From: JBFWNZ01 sp050250795
Lineage (GTDB): Bacteria; Pseudomonadota; Alphaproteobacteria; UBA8366
Reading direction: 5' to 3'
DNA: 20,469 nt
Assembly (NCBI GenBank): GCA_050250795.1
Contig: JBFWNZ010000025.1
Location: 1 to 20,469 of the forward strand
Of this stretch, positions 1 through 8,729 are shown piece after piece. The translations under genes and the position numbers were made by a program. Position 1 is the stretch's first letter. The number at the start of each line of letters is the position of its first letter. The notes below the pieces were generated by a model that made no database searches, was not told where the DNA came from, and worked only from the letters and a program-made list of their open reading frames with translations.

Positions 1-678
1 CTCCGGCCGCACGACTGCACCCTGCAAGCCGCTAGCAGCGCGGTCCGCGCCAGGATCGGCAAGACCGTGCTGGACTACTCCATCGGCGCCCCAGGACGGC
101 ATATCGTGCTGAACAGCCTGGCCGTCCTCGGCGCCGTGCATGCCCTGGATGGAGACGTTGTCGAGGCCGCGCGCGCCATGGGCGAGGTACGCCCCCTCCC
201 CGGCCGCGGTCTGCGCCGCCAGGTCGACATGCCGGACGGCGCCTTCCTGGTGATCGACGAGAGCTACAACGCCAATCCCACCTCGATGCGTGCCGCCATC
301 GCCGTGCTGGGCAATGCCGAATCCCGGCAAGGCGGACGGCGCATCGCCGTCATCGGCGACATGCTGGAACTGGGACCGTCCTCGCCCGCCCTACATGCCG
401 ATCTGGCGCCGGACCTGGAGCAGGCGGACATCGACCTCGTCTTCACTGCCGGACCGGATTCCGGCCGCCTCTTCGACGCCCTCGCGCCCGAACGGCGCGG
501 CGCCCGCGCGGCAGACAGCGCGGCGCTTGCCCCCATGGTCGCGGCGGCAGTCCGGCCGGGCGATGCGGTGATGGTGAAAGGTTCCGCCGGCAGCCGCATG
601 GGACGCGTGGTGGACGCCTTGCTGGCTCTGGCGGAAGAGCCGCGCGACAAGGCCCCGAAACGGGCGAACGGAGGCTGA
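1..678 (+). CDS. murF: MurF, UDP-MurNAc-tripeptide--D-Ala-D-Ala ligase (3' part; gene start outside window)
   Basis: The last 225 codons of a Mur ligase; the frame is open from base 1, so the N-terminal part and the ATP-binding P-loop lie outside the window. MurF adds D-Ala-D-Ala to UDP-MurNAc-tripeptide in the cytoplasm, the last soluble step of pentapeptide synthesis. The visible part starts near the end of the central ATPase domain, with a GRHIVLNSLAVLGA stretch corresponding to the family H-x-x-x-N-x-LAA region. It continues into the C-terminal Rossmann-like domain, where VIDESYNANPTSMRAAI is the typical MurF form of the ligase motif (MurC, D and E differ here). The C-terminus, with a VMVKGSAGSRMG motif, is also MurF-like. 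It ends 9 bases before mraY, as in most dcw clusters. Identification is secure; the true length cannot be judged. Confidence 0.95.
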   Translation, partial: LRPHDCTLQAASSAVRARIGKTVLDYSIGAPGRHIVLNSLAVLGAVHALDGDVVEAARAMGEVRPLPGRGLRRQVDMPDGAFLVIDESYNANPTSMRAAIAVLGNAESRQGGRRIAVIGDMLELGPSSPALHADLAPDLEQADIDLVFTAGPDSGRLFDALAPERRGARAADSAALAPMVAAAVRPGDAVMVKGSAGSRMGRVVDALLALAEEPRDKAPKRANGG

Positions 679-687
679 GGAACGCGG

Positions 688-1767
688 ATGCTTTACAATC
701 TGCTGGCCCCGCTTGCGGACGAATCCATCGCCTTCAACCTGTTCCGGTATCTGACCTTCCGGACGGGCGGCGCGATCATGACCGCGCTTGCAGTCAGCTT
801 TCTGTTCGGGCCCTCGATCATCCGCTGGCTGCGCAGCAGCCAGGGCTCGTCCACGAAGGTGCGCGAGGACACCCCCGAGACGCATCTGAAAAAGACGGGG
901 ACGCCTACCATGGGCGGGTTCCTGATCCTGCTGGCGATCTCGGTCTCGACCCTGCTATGGGCGGACCTGGCCAATGCCTATGTCTGGATCGTCCTGCTCG
1001 TGACCATGGGCTTCGGACTGATCGGCTTCGCCGACGACTATCTGAAGCTGTCGCGCAAGGGCGGCCTGCCCGGCCGGATGAAGCTGCTGCTCCAGATCGG
1101 CGTCGCGACCGGTGCCGCCTTCTGGCTGGTGCTGCTGAGCCGCGACCCCCTTGCCTACAGCCTGGCGGTCCCCTTCCTGAAATCGGTGCTGATCCAACTC
1201 GGCTGGTTCTTCGTGCCGTTTGCGGTGTTCGTCATGGTGGGGTCGAGCAACGCGGTGAACCTGACCGACGGGCTGGACGGTCTCGCGATCGTCCCGGTGA
1301 TGATCGCAGCGGCCTGTTTCGGCTTCATCGCCTATCTGGTCGGCAACGCGATCTACGCGAACTACCTCCAGATTCATTACGTTCCGGGCGTCGGCGAACT
1401 GGCGGTGTTCTGCGGCGCGCTGGTCGGCGCGAGCCTTGGCTTCCTGTGGTTCAACGCACCGCCGGCGATGGTGTTCATGGGCGACACCGGCTCGCTGGCC
1501 ATGGGGGGCGCGCTGGGCACGATCAGCGTCGTGACCAAGCACGAGCTGGTGCTGGTCATCATCGGCGGCCTGTTCGTGCTGGAGACGGTCTCGGTGATCG
1601 TCCAGGTCGCGTCGTTCAAGCTGACCGGCAAGCGCGTCTTCGCCATGGCGCCGCTGCACCATCACTTCGAGAAGAAGGGCTGGGCCGAGCCCACCATCGT
1701 CATCCGGTTCTGGATCATCGCCTCGATCCTGGCGTTGATCGGTCTTTCCACGCTGAAGCTGCGTTGA
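688..1767 (+). CDS. mraY: MraY, phospho-MurNAc-pentapeptide transferase
   Basis: Integral membrane enzyme that transfers phospho-MurNAc-pentapeptide from UDP to undecaprenyl phosphate, giving lipid I at the inner face of the cytoplasmic membrane. The 359 residues are the usual family length (about 360) and are rich in hydrophobic helices. Family motifs are intact: the Asp-Asp pair at 116-117 (FADDYLKL), NLTDGLDG at 191-198, MGDTGS at 264-269, and the HHHFEKKGW loop at 324-332 involved in nucleotide binding. The ATG at 688 is preceded by a GAGGA ribosome-binding site at 677-681, which overlaps the murF stop codon. It lies 9 bases after murF and 10 bases before murD, so it is read in the same transcript. 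No irregularity seen. Confidence 0.98.
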   Translation: MLYNLLAPLADESIAFNLFRYLTFRTGGAIMTALAVSFLFGPSIIRWLRSSQGSSTKVREDTPETHLKKTGTPTMGGFLILLAISVSTLLWADLANAYVWIVLLVTMGFGLIGFADDYLKLSRKGGLPGRMKLLLQIGVATGAAFWLVLLSRDPLAYSLAVPFLKSVLIQLGWFFVPFAVFVMVGSSNAVNLTDGLDGLAIVPVMIAAACFGFIAYLVGNAIYANYLQIHYVPGVGELAVFCGALVGASLGFLWFNAPPAMVFMGDTGSLAMGGALGTISVVTKHELVLVIIGGLFVLETVSVIVQVASFKLTGKRVFAMAPLHHHFEKKGWAEPTIVIRFWIIASILALIGLSTLKLR

Positions 1768-1777
1768 GGAGCGCACG

Positions 1778-3196
1778 TTGATCCTGCCGACGTCATACCG
1801 GGACAAGACCGTCGCCGTCATGGGGCTGGGCAAGTCGGGGCTGATCGCCGCCGCCGCCCTGGCCGCCGCCGGTGCGCGCGTGCTTGCCTGGGATGACGGG
1901 CAGGCCGGACGCGATGCCGCCGCGGCACGCGGCTGCCGGGTCTGCGACCTGCTGCAAGCGGAATGGCAGGAGATCGCGGCCCTCGTACTCAGCCCGGGCA
2001 TTCCCCACACGCATCCCGTCGCCCATCCTGTCGCCGCGGCGGCCAAGGCCGCGGGGGTGCCGATCATCGGCGATGTGGACCTGCTGGTCCGCACCCGCCC
2101 GCAGGCGCGCTATATCGGGATCACGGGCACCAACGGGAAATCCACGACGACGGCGCTTCTGGGCCATATCCTGCGCGAGCTGGGGCGGCCGGTGGCCGTC
2201 GGAGGCAATCTGGGCGTGCCGGCCCTGGCGCTCGACCCGATGGACGCCGACGGCACCTATGTGCTGGAACTGTCCTCGTTCCAGCTCGACCTGACCCCTT
2301 CGCTGGCCAGCGACGTGGCGGTGCTGACGAATATCAGCGCCGACCATCTGGACCGGCATGGCGGTATGGCCGGATACATCGCCGCCAAGCGGCGCCTGTT
2401 CGACCAGCAACGCCCCGGCGCAACCGCGGTGATCGGCACCGACGATCCGGATTCCGCGGCCCTTTGCGATGCATTTTCGCGGGACGGCGCGCGGCGGGTC
2501 CTGCCGGTCTCGTCGGGCCACCGGGTTCGGGGCGGCGCCTATGTCATCGACGGCATGCTGCACGACGACCTGGGCGGCACGAACGCGCCGGTCCTCGCGC
2601 TCGCCGACATCCCGACCTTGCCGGGGGTGCACAACCACCAGAATGCCGCCGCCGCCTATGCCGCCGCGCGGGCAGCCGGGCTGGATGCGGCGGGCATTGC
2701 CCGTGCCATCCGCAGCTATCCCGGCCTGCCGCATCGCCAGGAACTGGTCGCCGAGATCGACGGCGTCCGCTACATCAACGACAGCAAGGCGACCAACGCG
2801 GATTCCGCGGCGCGCGCCCTGGCCTGCTACGACACCATCTATTGGATCGCGGGCGGCAAGCCGAAGGAAGGAGGGCTCGACCTGCTGGCACCCTACCTGC
2901 GCAATGTCCGGCATGCCTTCCTGATCGGCGAGGCGGCCCCGGCCATGCGCGACGACCTTGCACGTCGCGGCGGACCGAAGACGACGATGAGCGGCGATCT
3001 GGAAACCGCTCTTGGCGCAGCCCATGCCATGGCCCAGCGCGAAGGAACCCCGGGCGCCGTCGTGCTGCTGTCGCCGGCCTGCGCCTCATACGACCAGTTC
3101 GCGAATTTCGAGGCCCGCGGCGACCGCTTCCGCCATGCGGTCGGCGGCCTGCCGGGCAGCGTGCGCCGCTTCGCGCAATCGGGGAGGGCGGCGTGA
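1778..3196 (+). CDS. murD: MurD, UDP-MurNAc-L-Ala--D-Glu ligase
   Basis: Cytoplasmic ATP-dependent ligase that adds D-glutamate to UDP-MurNAc-L-alanine. The 472 residues contain an N-terminal UDP-binding fold beginning VAVMGLGKSG (12-21). The P-loop ITGTNGKST is at 115-123, the Mur signature HNHQN at 285-289 and the DSKATN segment at 335-340. A GGKPKEGG stretch lies in the C-terminal glutamate-binding domain. The start is a TTG at 1778, supported by GAGGAG at 1766-1771 and by being the first start that keeps the N-terminal strand whole; the next in-frame ATG (1820) falls inside the nucleotide-binding loop. The stop TGA shares its last base with the ATG of ftsW, which suggests coupled translation. 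Confidence 0.96.
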   Translation: MILPTSYRDKTVAVMGLGKSGLIAAAALAAAGARVLAWDDGQAGRDAAAARGCRVCDLLQAEWQEIAALVLSPGIPHTHPVAHPVAAAAKAAGVPIIGDVDLLVRTRPQARYIGITGTNGKSTTTALLGHILRELGRPVAVGGNLGVPALALDPMDADGTYVLELSSFQLDLTPSLASDVAVLTNISADHLDRHGGMAGYIAAKRRLFDQQRPGATAVIGTDDPDSAALCDAFSRDGARRVLPVSSGHRVRGGAYVIDGMLHDDLGGTNAPVLALADIPTLPGVHNHQNAAAAYAAARAAGLDAAGIARAIRSYPGLPHRQELVAEIDGVRYINDSKATNADSAARALACYDTIYWIAGGKPKEGGLDLLAPYLRNVRHAFLIGEAAPAMRDDLARRGGPKTTMSGDLETALGAAHAMAQREGTPGAVVLLSPACASYDQFANFEARGDRFRHAVGGLPGSVRRFAQSGRAA

Positions 3197-4314
3197 TGGC
3201 GGCGATCGCGCGCACCGACTCCTCCATTCTCGGCCGCTGGTGGTGGACCGTCGACCGCTGGGCGCTGTTCGCGCTGTTCGTCCTCGCGGCCGTCGGCCTG
3301 CTGCTGACCGCAACGGCGAGCCCGGCCGTGGCCGAGCGGCTGAACCTGTCCACCCTGCATTTCGTACGGCGGCAGGCGATGATGCTGCTGCCGGCCATGG
3401 TCACAATGCTCGCCGTGTCGCTGCTGACCCCGCGTCAGATCCGGCGGCTTGCCGTGGTCGTGTTCGCGGTCATGATCTGCCTGCTGCTGCTGACCCTCAT
3501 CTCGGGCACCGAGATCAAGGGCGCGCGCCGCTGGATTTCCGTCGCGGGCTTCTCGCTCCAGCCCTCGGAGTTCGTGAAGCCGGCCTTCGCCGTCACGGCG
3601 GCATGGATGTTTGCCGCCCGACGGCTGGGCGAGGAAATCCCGGGCAATCTGATCGCCATGGGTCTGCTCGGCCTCGTACTGAGCCTGCTGCTCGCACAGC
3701 CGGATATCGGACAGGCCTTCGTCATTTCCTCGGTCTGGTTCACGCAGTTCTTCCTCGCCGGCCTGTCGATGGTCTGGGTCATGGCCATCGGGCTGCTCGG
3801 CATTGCCGGGCTGACCGGTGCGTATTTCGTGTTCCCCCATGTCGCGAGCCGCATCGACCGCTTCATCGATCCGAGTTCCGGCGACAGCTATCAGGTGGAC
3901 CGGGCGCTGCAGGCTTTCGCCGGCGGCGGCATCTTCGGCCGCGGGCCGGGCGAAGGCGCGGCCAAGCTGCACCTTCCCGACGCGCATGCCGACTTCATCC
4001 TGGCCGTCGCCGGCGAGGAATTCGGGATGATCGCCTGTCTGCTTATCGTCGCGATCTTCATGTTCATCATCCTGCGCGGCTTCATGCGCGTGCTGCAGGA
4101 GAACAACCTGTTCGTCGTGCTGGCGGCCACCGGGCTGCTGGTGCAGTTCGCCTTGCAGGCCCTGATCAACATGGGCTCGACGCTGAACCTCATCCCCACC
4201 AAGGGAATGACCCTGCCCTTCATCTCCTACGGCGGGTCCTCGCTGCTGGCGCTGGGGCTGGCGATGGGCATGATGCTGGCGCTGACGCGCCGCCATGCGG
4301 GGGATGCGCCATGA
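3196..4314 (+). CDS. ftsW: FtsW, septal peptidoglycan polymerase (SEDS family)
   Basis: Polytopic membrane glycosyltransferase of the SEDS family that polymerises lipid II at the division site together with a class B penicillin-binding protein. The 372 residues carry the family marks: GARRWI at 109-114, QPSEFVK at 122-128, QPDIG at 168-172, and LPDAHADFILAVAGEEFG at 260-277. In the last, Asp266 aligns with the catalytic aspartate of E. coli FtsW (D297). The C-terminal GMTLPFISYGGSS stretch (337-349) is also typical. The frame is open far upstream, inside murD, but only the ATG at 3196 gives a protein with FtsW character from its first residues. It overlaps the murD stop by one base and its own stop overlaps the murG start by four. 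Placement in the dcw cluster argues for FtsW rather than RodA. Confidence 0.96.
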   Translation: MAAIARTDSSILGRWWWTVDRWALFALFVLAAVGLLLTATASPAVAERLNLSTLHFVRRQAMMLLPAMVTMLAVSLLTPRQIRRLAVVVFAVMICLLLLTLISGTEIKGARRWISVAGFSLQPSEFVKPAFAVTAAWMFAARRLGEEIPGNLIAMGLLGLVLSLLLAQPDIGQAFVISSVWFTQFFLAGLSMVWVMAIGLLGIAGLTGAYFVFPHVASRIDRFIDPSSGDSYQVDRALQAFAGGGIFGRGPGEGAAKLHLPDAHADFILAVAGEEFGMIACLLIVAIFMFIILRGFMRVLQENNLFVVLAATGLLVQFALQALINMGSTLNLIPTKGMTLPFISYGGSSLLALGLAMGMMLALTRRHAGDAP

Positions 4315-5453
4315 GCGACCGGCAGCCCCTGCCCCTGATCGTGCTGGCCAGCGGCGGCACCGGCGGCCATGTATTCCCGGCCCAGGCCCTGGCCGAGGAA
4401 TTGCAGCGGCGCGGCCACCGGCTCGCGCTCGTGACCGACCGGCGCGCGGCGGCCTTCAGCGGCACCCTCGGCCGGATCGAGGTGCATCGCATCCAGGCCG
4501 GCGCGGTCAGCGGCCGCAGCATCGTCGGCCGCATCGGGGCCTTGGCCCGGCTTGCCATGGGCTTCTTCCAGGCACGCCGCCTGCTCAAGCGCCTGCAGCC
4601 CGCCGCCGTGGTGGGCTTCGGCAGCTATCCCTCGGTTCCGACCGTGCTCGCCGCGACCATGCTGTCGATCCCCACGGTCATCCACGAACAGAACGCCATC
4701 TTCGGCCGGGCCAACCGCCTGCTCGCACCCCGCGTCAGCCGCATCGCCACCGCCTTCGAAACGGTCAAGACCATGCGGGCCCGCGACCGCCGCCGCGCCG
4801 TGCGGACGGGCAATCCCGTGCGCCCCGCCATCGTGGCGATGCGCGACCGGCCCTATCCGCCGCTGACCGACGAAGGCCCCATCGACCTGCTCGTCTTCGG
4901 CGGCAGCCAGGGCGCCGCGGTCTTTGCCGAGGTCGTTCCCGCCGCCATCCGGTTGCTGGACGCCCCGCTGGCGCAGCGCTTGCGCATCGCCCAGCAATGC
5001 CGCGAGGCCGATATCGAAACCGCGCGCCGCGGCTATCGCGGCATGGAGGACCGGGTCACGTTGTCGCCTTTCTTCTCGGACATGCCGGAACGGCTCGCCG
5101 CCGCCCAGCTCGTCATCGCCCGCTCCGGCGCCTCGACGCTGGCGGAACTCACCTGTGTCGGACGGCCGGCCATCCTGGTGCCCTACCCGCATGCGACGGA
5201 CGACCATCAGAAAGCGAATGCCGAGGAACTCTGCGATATCGGCGGCGGCTGGATGTTCTCGCAGGACACCTTCACGCCGGATGCCCTGGCGCAGCGCCTG
5301 ACCTCGTTGCTGACGATGCCGCGTTCCATCCAGACCGCCATCGAGAGCGCTCGCCGGCTCGGCGTGCCCGATGCCGCGGAGCGCCTGGCGGATGTGGTCG
5401 GAGAACTGGTAGCCGCGAATGCCGTGAAAAGCGGCATGGGGGGAGCAGCGTGA
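4311..5453 (+). CDS. murG: MurG, lipid II synthase (GlcNAc transferase)
   Basis: Peripheral membrane GT-B glycosyltransferase (family GT28) that adds GlcNAc from UDP-GlcNAc to lipid I, producing lipid II at the cytoplasmic face. The 380-residue product shows the N-terminal glycine loop GGTGGH at 15-20 (His20 is the expected catalytic position) and GFGSYPS at 102-108. HEQNAIFG is at 125-132 and the second glycine loop VFGGSQGA at 195-202. The sugar-nucleotide site RSGASTLAELT spans 271-281, followed by PYPHATDDHQKANA at 291-304. The ATG at 4311 forms an ATGA overlap with the ftsW stop; the frame runs open upstream only because of high GC. It is followed with a one-base overlap by murC. Confidence 0.97.
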   Translation: MSDRQPLPLIVLASGGTGGHVFPAQALAEELQRRGHRLALVTDRRAAAFSGTLGRIEVHRIQAGAVSGRSIVGRIGALARLAMGFFQARRLLKRLQPAAVVGFGSYPSVPTVLAATMLSIPTVIHEQNAIFGRANRLLAPRVSRIATAFETVKTMRARDRRRAVRTGNPVRPAIVAMRDRPYPPLTDEGPIDLLVFGGSQGAAVFAEVVPAAIRLLDAPLAQRLRIAQQCREADIETARRGYRGMEDRVTLSPFFSDMPERLAAAQLVIARSGASTLAELTCVGRPAILVPYPHATDDHQKANAEELCDIGGGWMFSQDTFTPDALAQRLTSLLTMPRSIQTAIESARRLGVPDAAERLADVVGELVAANAVKSGMGGAA

Positions 5454-6880
5454 TGCGCGCGATGCCGCTCGATATCGGGCTGATCCATTTCGTGGGTATC
5501 GGCGGAATCGGCATGTCCGGCATCGCCGAGGTGCTGCACAACCTCGGCTACAAGGTTCAGGGAAGCGACATCGGCGAGAGCGCGAACGTCAAGCGCCTGC
5601 GGGCATCCGGCATCGAGGTCCGGATCGGGCACGACGCCGCCAATCTGGGCGAGGCGTCGGTGGTGGTGATTTCCTCGGCCATCAAGGCGACGAACCCGGA
5701 AGTCGCCGCCGCGCGCGCGCAACTGATCCCCGTTGTGCGGCGCGCCGAGATGCTGGCCGAGTTGATGCGGCTGAAATGGGCGGTCGCGGTGGGCGGCACG
5801 CATGGCAAGACGACGACGACCTCGCTGGTTGCGGCCATCGTCGACACCGCCGGCCTCGATCCGACCGTGATCAACGGCGGCATCATCAATGCCTACGGGA
5901 CCAACGCGAGGCTGGGCGACGGCGAGTGGATGGTGGTCGAGGCCGACGAATCCGACGGCAGTTTCACCAAGCTGCCGGCCACCATCGCGGTCGTCACCAA
6001 CATCGATCCCGAACATCTCGACTTCTATGGCGACTTCGACGCGGTCAAGGCCGCCTTCCGCACATTCATCGAGAACATCCCCTTCTACGGTGCCGCGGTT
6101 CTGTGCATCGACCACACCGAGGTCCAGGGAATTATCGGCCAGATATCCGACCGGCGAATCGTGACTTACGGCTTCAGCCCGCAGGCGGAAATTCGCGCCG
6201 TCGAACTGCGTGCCGGCGTCGAGGGCGTGACCTTCGACGTGCTGGTCCGGATGCGCAGCGAGCAGCCCCAGCGGTTCGATGCCCTGAAGCTGCCGATGTT
6301 CGGCGAGCACAACGTCCAGAACGCCCTGGCCGCCATCGCCGTGGCGTTGGAAATGGGCATCGACGAGGCCGTGATCCGCGAAGCGCTGGCCCGCTTCTCC
6401 GGCGTGAAGCGCCGCTTCACCGTGACCGGCGAGGCCGGCGGCATCACCGTCATCGACGATTACGGCCACCATCCTGTGGAGATTTCCGCCGTTCTGCGCG
6501 CCGCCCGGTCGGTGACGCGCGCACGCGTCGTGGCCGTCGTTCAGCCCCACCGCTACAGCCGGCTGCTGAGCCTGTACGAGGAATTCTGCACCTGTTTCAA
6601 CGATGCGGAGACCGTCGTCGTGGCGCCGGTCTATGCGGCCGGCGAAGACCCTATCGAGGGCGTGGACCGCGATGCGCTCGTCCGCGGCCTGCAGACGCAT
6701 GGCCACCGCAACGTCCTGGCGCTCGACGGCCCGGACGACCTGCCCGACCTGATTCACCGCATCGCCGGTCCGGGCGATCTGGTCGTATGCCTGGGCGCGG
6801 GAACCATCACCCAATGGGCGGCGACGCTGCCGGAGGCGCTGGAGAAGCTGCAAGGCCGCGCCAAGGCAGGTCACGGATGA
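5453..6880 (+). CDS. murC: MurC, UDP-MurNAc--L-Ala ligase
   Basis: First of the four amino-acid-adding Mur ligases; it joins L-alanine to UDP-MurNAc in the cytoplasm using ATP. The 475 residues are the usual length. The N-terminal Rossmann motif HFVGIGGIGMSGIAE spans 12-26, the P-loop GGTHGKTTTT lies at 114-123, and the MurC-specific DDYGHHP at 335-341. An EADESDGSF segment lies in the central domain. The chosen ATG at 5453 shares a base with the murG stop (TGATG). A second in-frame ATG nine bases downstream (5462, MPLDIGL) would cost only three residues and cannot be excluded. Its stop lies inside an ATGA shared with murB. Confidence 0.97.
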   Translation: MRAMPLDIGLIHFVGIGGIGMSGIAEVLHNLGYKVQGSDIGESANVKRLRASGIEVRIGHDAANLGEASVVVISSAIKATNPEVAAARAQLIPVVRRAEMLAELMRLKWAVAVGGTHGKTTTTSLVAAIVDTAGLDPTVINGGIINAYGTNARLGDGEWMVVEADESDGSFTKLPATIAVVTNIDPEHLDFYGDFDAVKAAFRTFIENIPFYGAAVLCIDHTEVQGIIGQISDRRIVTYGFSPQAEIRAVELRAGVEGVTFDVLVRMRSEQPQRFDALKLPMFGEHNVQNALAAIAVALEMGIDEAVIREALARFSGVKRRFTVTGEAGGITVIDDYGHHPVEISAVLRAARSVTRARVVAVVQPHRYSRLLSLYEEFCTCFNDAETVVVAPVYAAGEDPIEGVDRDALVRGLQTHGHRNVLALDGPDDLPDLIHRIAGPGDLVVCLGAGTITQWAATLPEALEKLQGRAKAGHG

Positions 6881-7818
6881 TGCCGATGCGTATTTCCGCC
6901 GAACCGCCAATGCTGCTCGACCGCCTTCCGCCGGTCCGCGGGCGCTATACCGCCAATGCGGACCTCAAGCGGCTGGCGTGGTTCCGCGTCGGCGGACCGG
7001 CCGAGGTGCTGTACGAACCGGCGGATATCGCGGACCTGCAACGGTTCCTGGCCGCCTGCCCCGCCGATGTGCCGCTGACGGTGATCGGCCTTGCGTCCAA
7101 CCTGCTGATCCGGGACGGCGGAATACGCGGCGTAACCATCCGGCTGGGCCGCGGCCTGTCGGGCATATCCGTCGACGGCACAACGATCACGGCCGAAGCC
7201 GGTGCCGCCGACGCACAGGTCGCACGCATCGCCCGCGATCATGGGCTCGCGGGACTGGAGTTCCTGTCCGGCATTCCCGGCGCCATCGGCGGTGCCGTGC
7301 GCATGAATGCCGGTGCCTATGGCCGGGAAATGCGGGATGTCGTTACGGCGGCCCTCGCGCTCGACCCGGACGGGCACCTGCACCGCCTGGAACCGGCCGA
7401 ACTCGGTTTCGCGTACCGTCATTCCGCCACGCCGCAGGACTGGATCTTCGTGGCCGCAGAGCTGGAAGGAACGCCGGACGCGCCCGAGGCCATCGCCCGG
7501 CGGATGGTGGAAATCGCGTCGGCGCGCGCGGAAACGCAGCCGGTGAAGAGCCGGACCGGCGGATCGACCTTCGCCAATCCGCCCGGCGCGAAGGCCTGGG
7601 AGCTGATCGACGCGGCAGGGTGCCGGGGCCTGCGGCGCGGCGGCGCAATGGTCTCGGAGCAGCACTGCAACTTCCTGATCAATACCGGCGACGCCACGGC
7701 CGACGACCTTGAAACGCTGGGCGAGGACGTCTGCGAACGCGTCCGGGCCGCCAGCGGCATCGCCCTGCGCTGGGAAATCCGCCGGATCGGCGAAGCATGT
7801 CCGGAGGCCCGGCCATGA
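6877..7818 (+). CDS. murB: MurB, UDP-N-acetylenolpyruvoylglucosamine reductase
   Basis: FAD-dependent cytoplasmic reductase that converts UDP-GlcNAc-enolpyruvate to UDP-MurNAc with NADPH. The 313 residues hold an N-terminal FAD-binding region (WFRVGGPAEVLYEP at 35-48, IGLASNLLIRDGG at 70-82). GLEFLSGIPGAIGGAVRMNAG follows at 126-146. YRHS at 180-183 and SRTGGSTFANP at 225-235 provide the catalytic serine (Ser230), and Glu300 in the C-terminal WEIRRIG stretch is the likely second acid. The two adjacent ATGs at 6877 and 6880 are both possible; 6877 gives the ATGA overlap used throughout this operon. murB next to murC and ddl is a common arrangement in alphaproteobacteria. Confidence 0.97.
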   Translation: MMPMRISAEPPMLLDRLPPVRGRYTANADLKRLAWFRVGGPAEVLYEPADIADLQRFLAACPADVPLTVIGLASNLLIRDGGIRGVTIRLGRGLSGISVDGTTITAEAGAADAQVARIARDHGLAGLEFLSGIPGAIGGAVRMNAGAYGREMRDVVTAALALDPDGHLHRLEPAELGFAYRHSATPQDWIFVAAELEGTPDAPEAIARRMVEIASARAETQPVKSRTGGSTFANPPGAKAWELIDAAGCRGLRRGGAMVSEQHCNFLINTGDATADDLETLGEDVCERVRAASGIALRWEIRRIGEACPEARP

Positions 7819-8729
7819 CCAAGCATGTGGCGGTGCTGATGGGTGGCTGGTCCAGCGAACGCGAGGTTTCGCTGTCCAGCGGCGCGAATTGCGCGCAGGC
7901 GCTGGAAGACCGGGGTTACCGGGTCACGCGGATCGATGTGCAGCGCAATCTGCCCGATCTGGTTGCCGCGCTGACGCCCGCGCCGGACGTGGTCTTCAAC
8001 GCGCTGCACGGACGCTACGGCGAGGACGGCACGATCCAGGGCGTGCTCGACATCCTGGGCATCCCCTACACCCATTCCGGCGTGCTGGCGTCGGCCCTTG
8101 CGATGAACAAGCCGCAAAGCAAATGCCTGCTGGTCGCCGCCGGACTGCCCTGCCCGGAGGGCCGGACGATCCATATCGACGTGCTGAAGACGGGCCACCC
8201 GCTTCCGCCGCCCTATGTGGTGAAGCCGGTCAATGAGGGGTCTAGCGTCGGGGTGACCATCGTGCAGCCGGGCGACAACGGGCCGGACATGAGCAACTGG
8301 CGTTTCGGCGAGGAGGTGCTCGTCGAAACCTACATCCCCGGCCGCGAGATCACCGTGGCGGTGATGGACGACCGGGCGCTGGGCGTCACCGAATTGCGGC
8401 CGCATGCCGGCTTCTACGACTACACCGCCAAGTATACCGACGGAAAGACGACCCATCTCTGCCCCGCTCCGATTCCGGCCGAGGTGGCCCAGGCCGCCAT
8501 GGATCATGCCGTGGTGGCCCACCGTGCCCTCGGATGCCGCGGCGTCAGCCGGTCGGATTTCCGCTACGACGACAGCCAGGACGGCACGCGCGGCCTGTTC
8601 ATCCTCGAGGTGAACACGCAACCCGGCATGACGCAGCTCTCGCTGGTGCCGGAACAGGCCGCGCATGCCGGGATCGGCTTTGGCGAACTGGTCTCCTGGA
8701 TGGTGGAGAACGCAAGATGCGACGCCTGA
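7815..8729 (+). CDS. ddl: Ddl, D-alanine--D-alanine ligase
   Basis: ATP-grasp ligase that makes the D-Ala-D-Ala dipeptide later used by MurF. The product has 304 residues, close to E. coli DdlB (306). Expected residues are present: Glu15 in GWSSEREVS, the LHGRYGEDGTIQG loop at 64-76, EGSSVGV at 141-147, YDYTAKY at 201-207 (Tyr207 matches DdlB Tyr216), and the magnesium-binding EVNTQPGMT at 265-273. An in-frame ATG at 7797 would add six residues. I prefer 7815 because GGAGG at 7803-7807 sits seven bases before it, it makes an ATGA overlap with murB, and the protein then begins as family members do. The 3' end overlaps ftsQ by 13 bases. Confidence 0.97.
   Translation: MTKHVAVLMGGWSSEREVSLSSGANCAQALEDRGYRVTRIDVQRNLPDLVAALTPAPDVVFNALHGRYGEDGTIQGVLDILGIPYTHSGVLASALAMNKPQSKCLLVAAGLPCPEGRTIHIDVLKTGHPLPPPYVVKPVNEGSSVGVTIVQPGDNGPDMSNWRFGEEVLVETYIPGREITVAVMDDRALGVTELRPHAGFYDYTAKYTDGKTTHLCPAPIPAEVAQAAMDHAVVAHRALGCRGVSRSDFRYDDSQDGTRGLFILEVNTQPGMTQLSLVPEQAAHAGIGFGELVSWMVENARCDA

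Noticed and set aside
2893..4296. A 467-codon open frame on the - strand opposite murD and ftsW
   Set aside because: Composition is dominated by Gln, Asp, His and Arg with no domain, and it lies wholly opposite intact genes on the + strand.
5207..6910. A 567-codon open frame on the - strand opposite murG and murC
   Set aside because: Same shadow pattern: the + strand frames hold every MurG and MurC motif, and this frame has none of its own.
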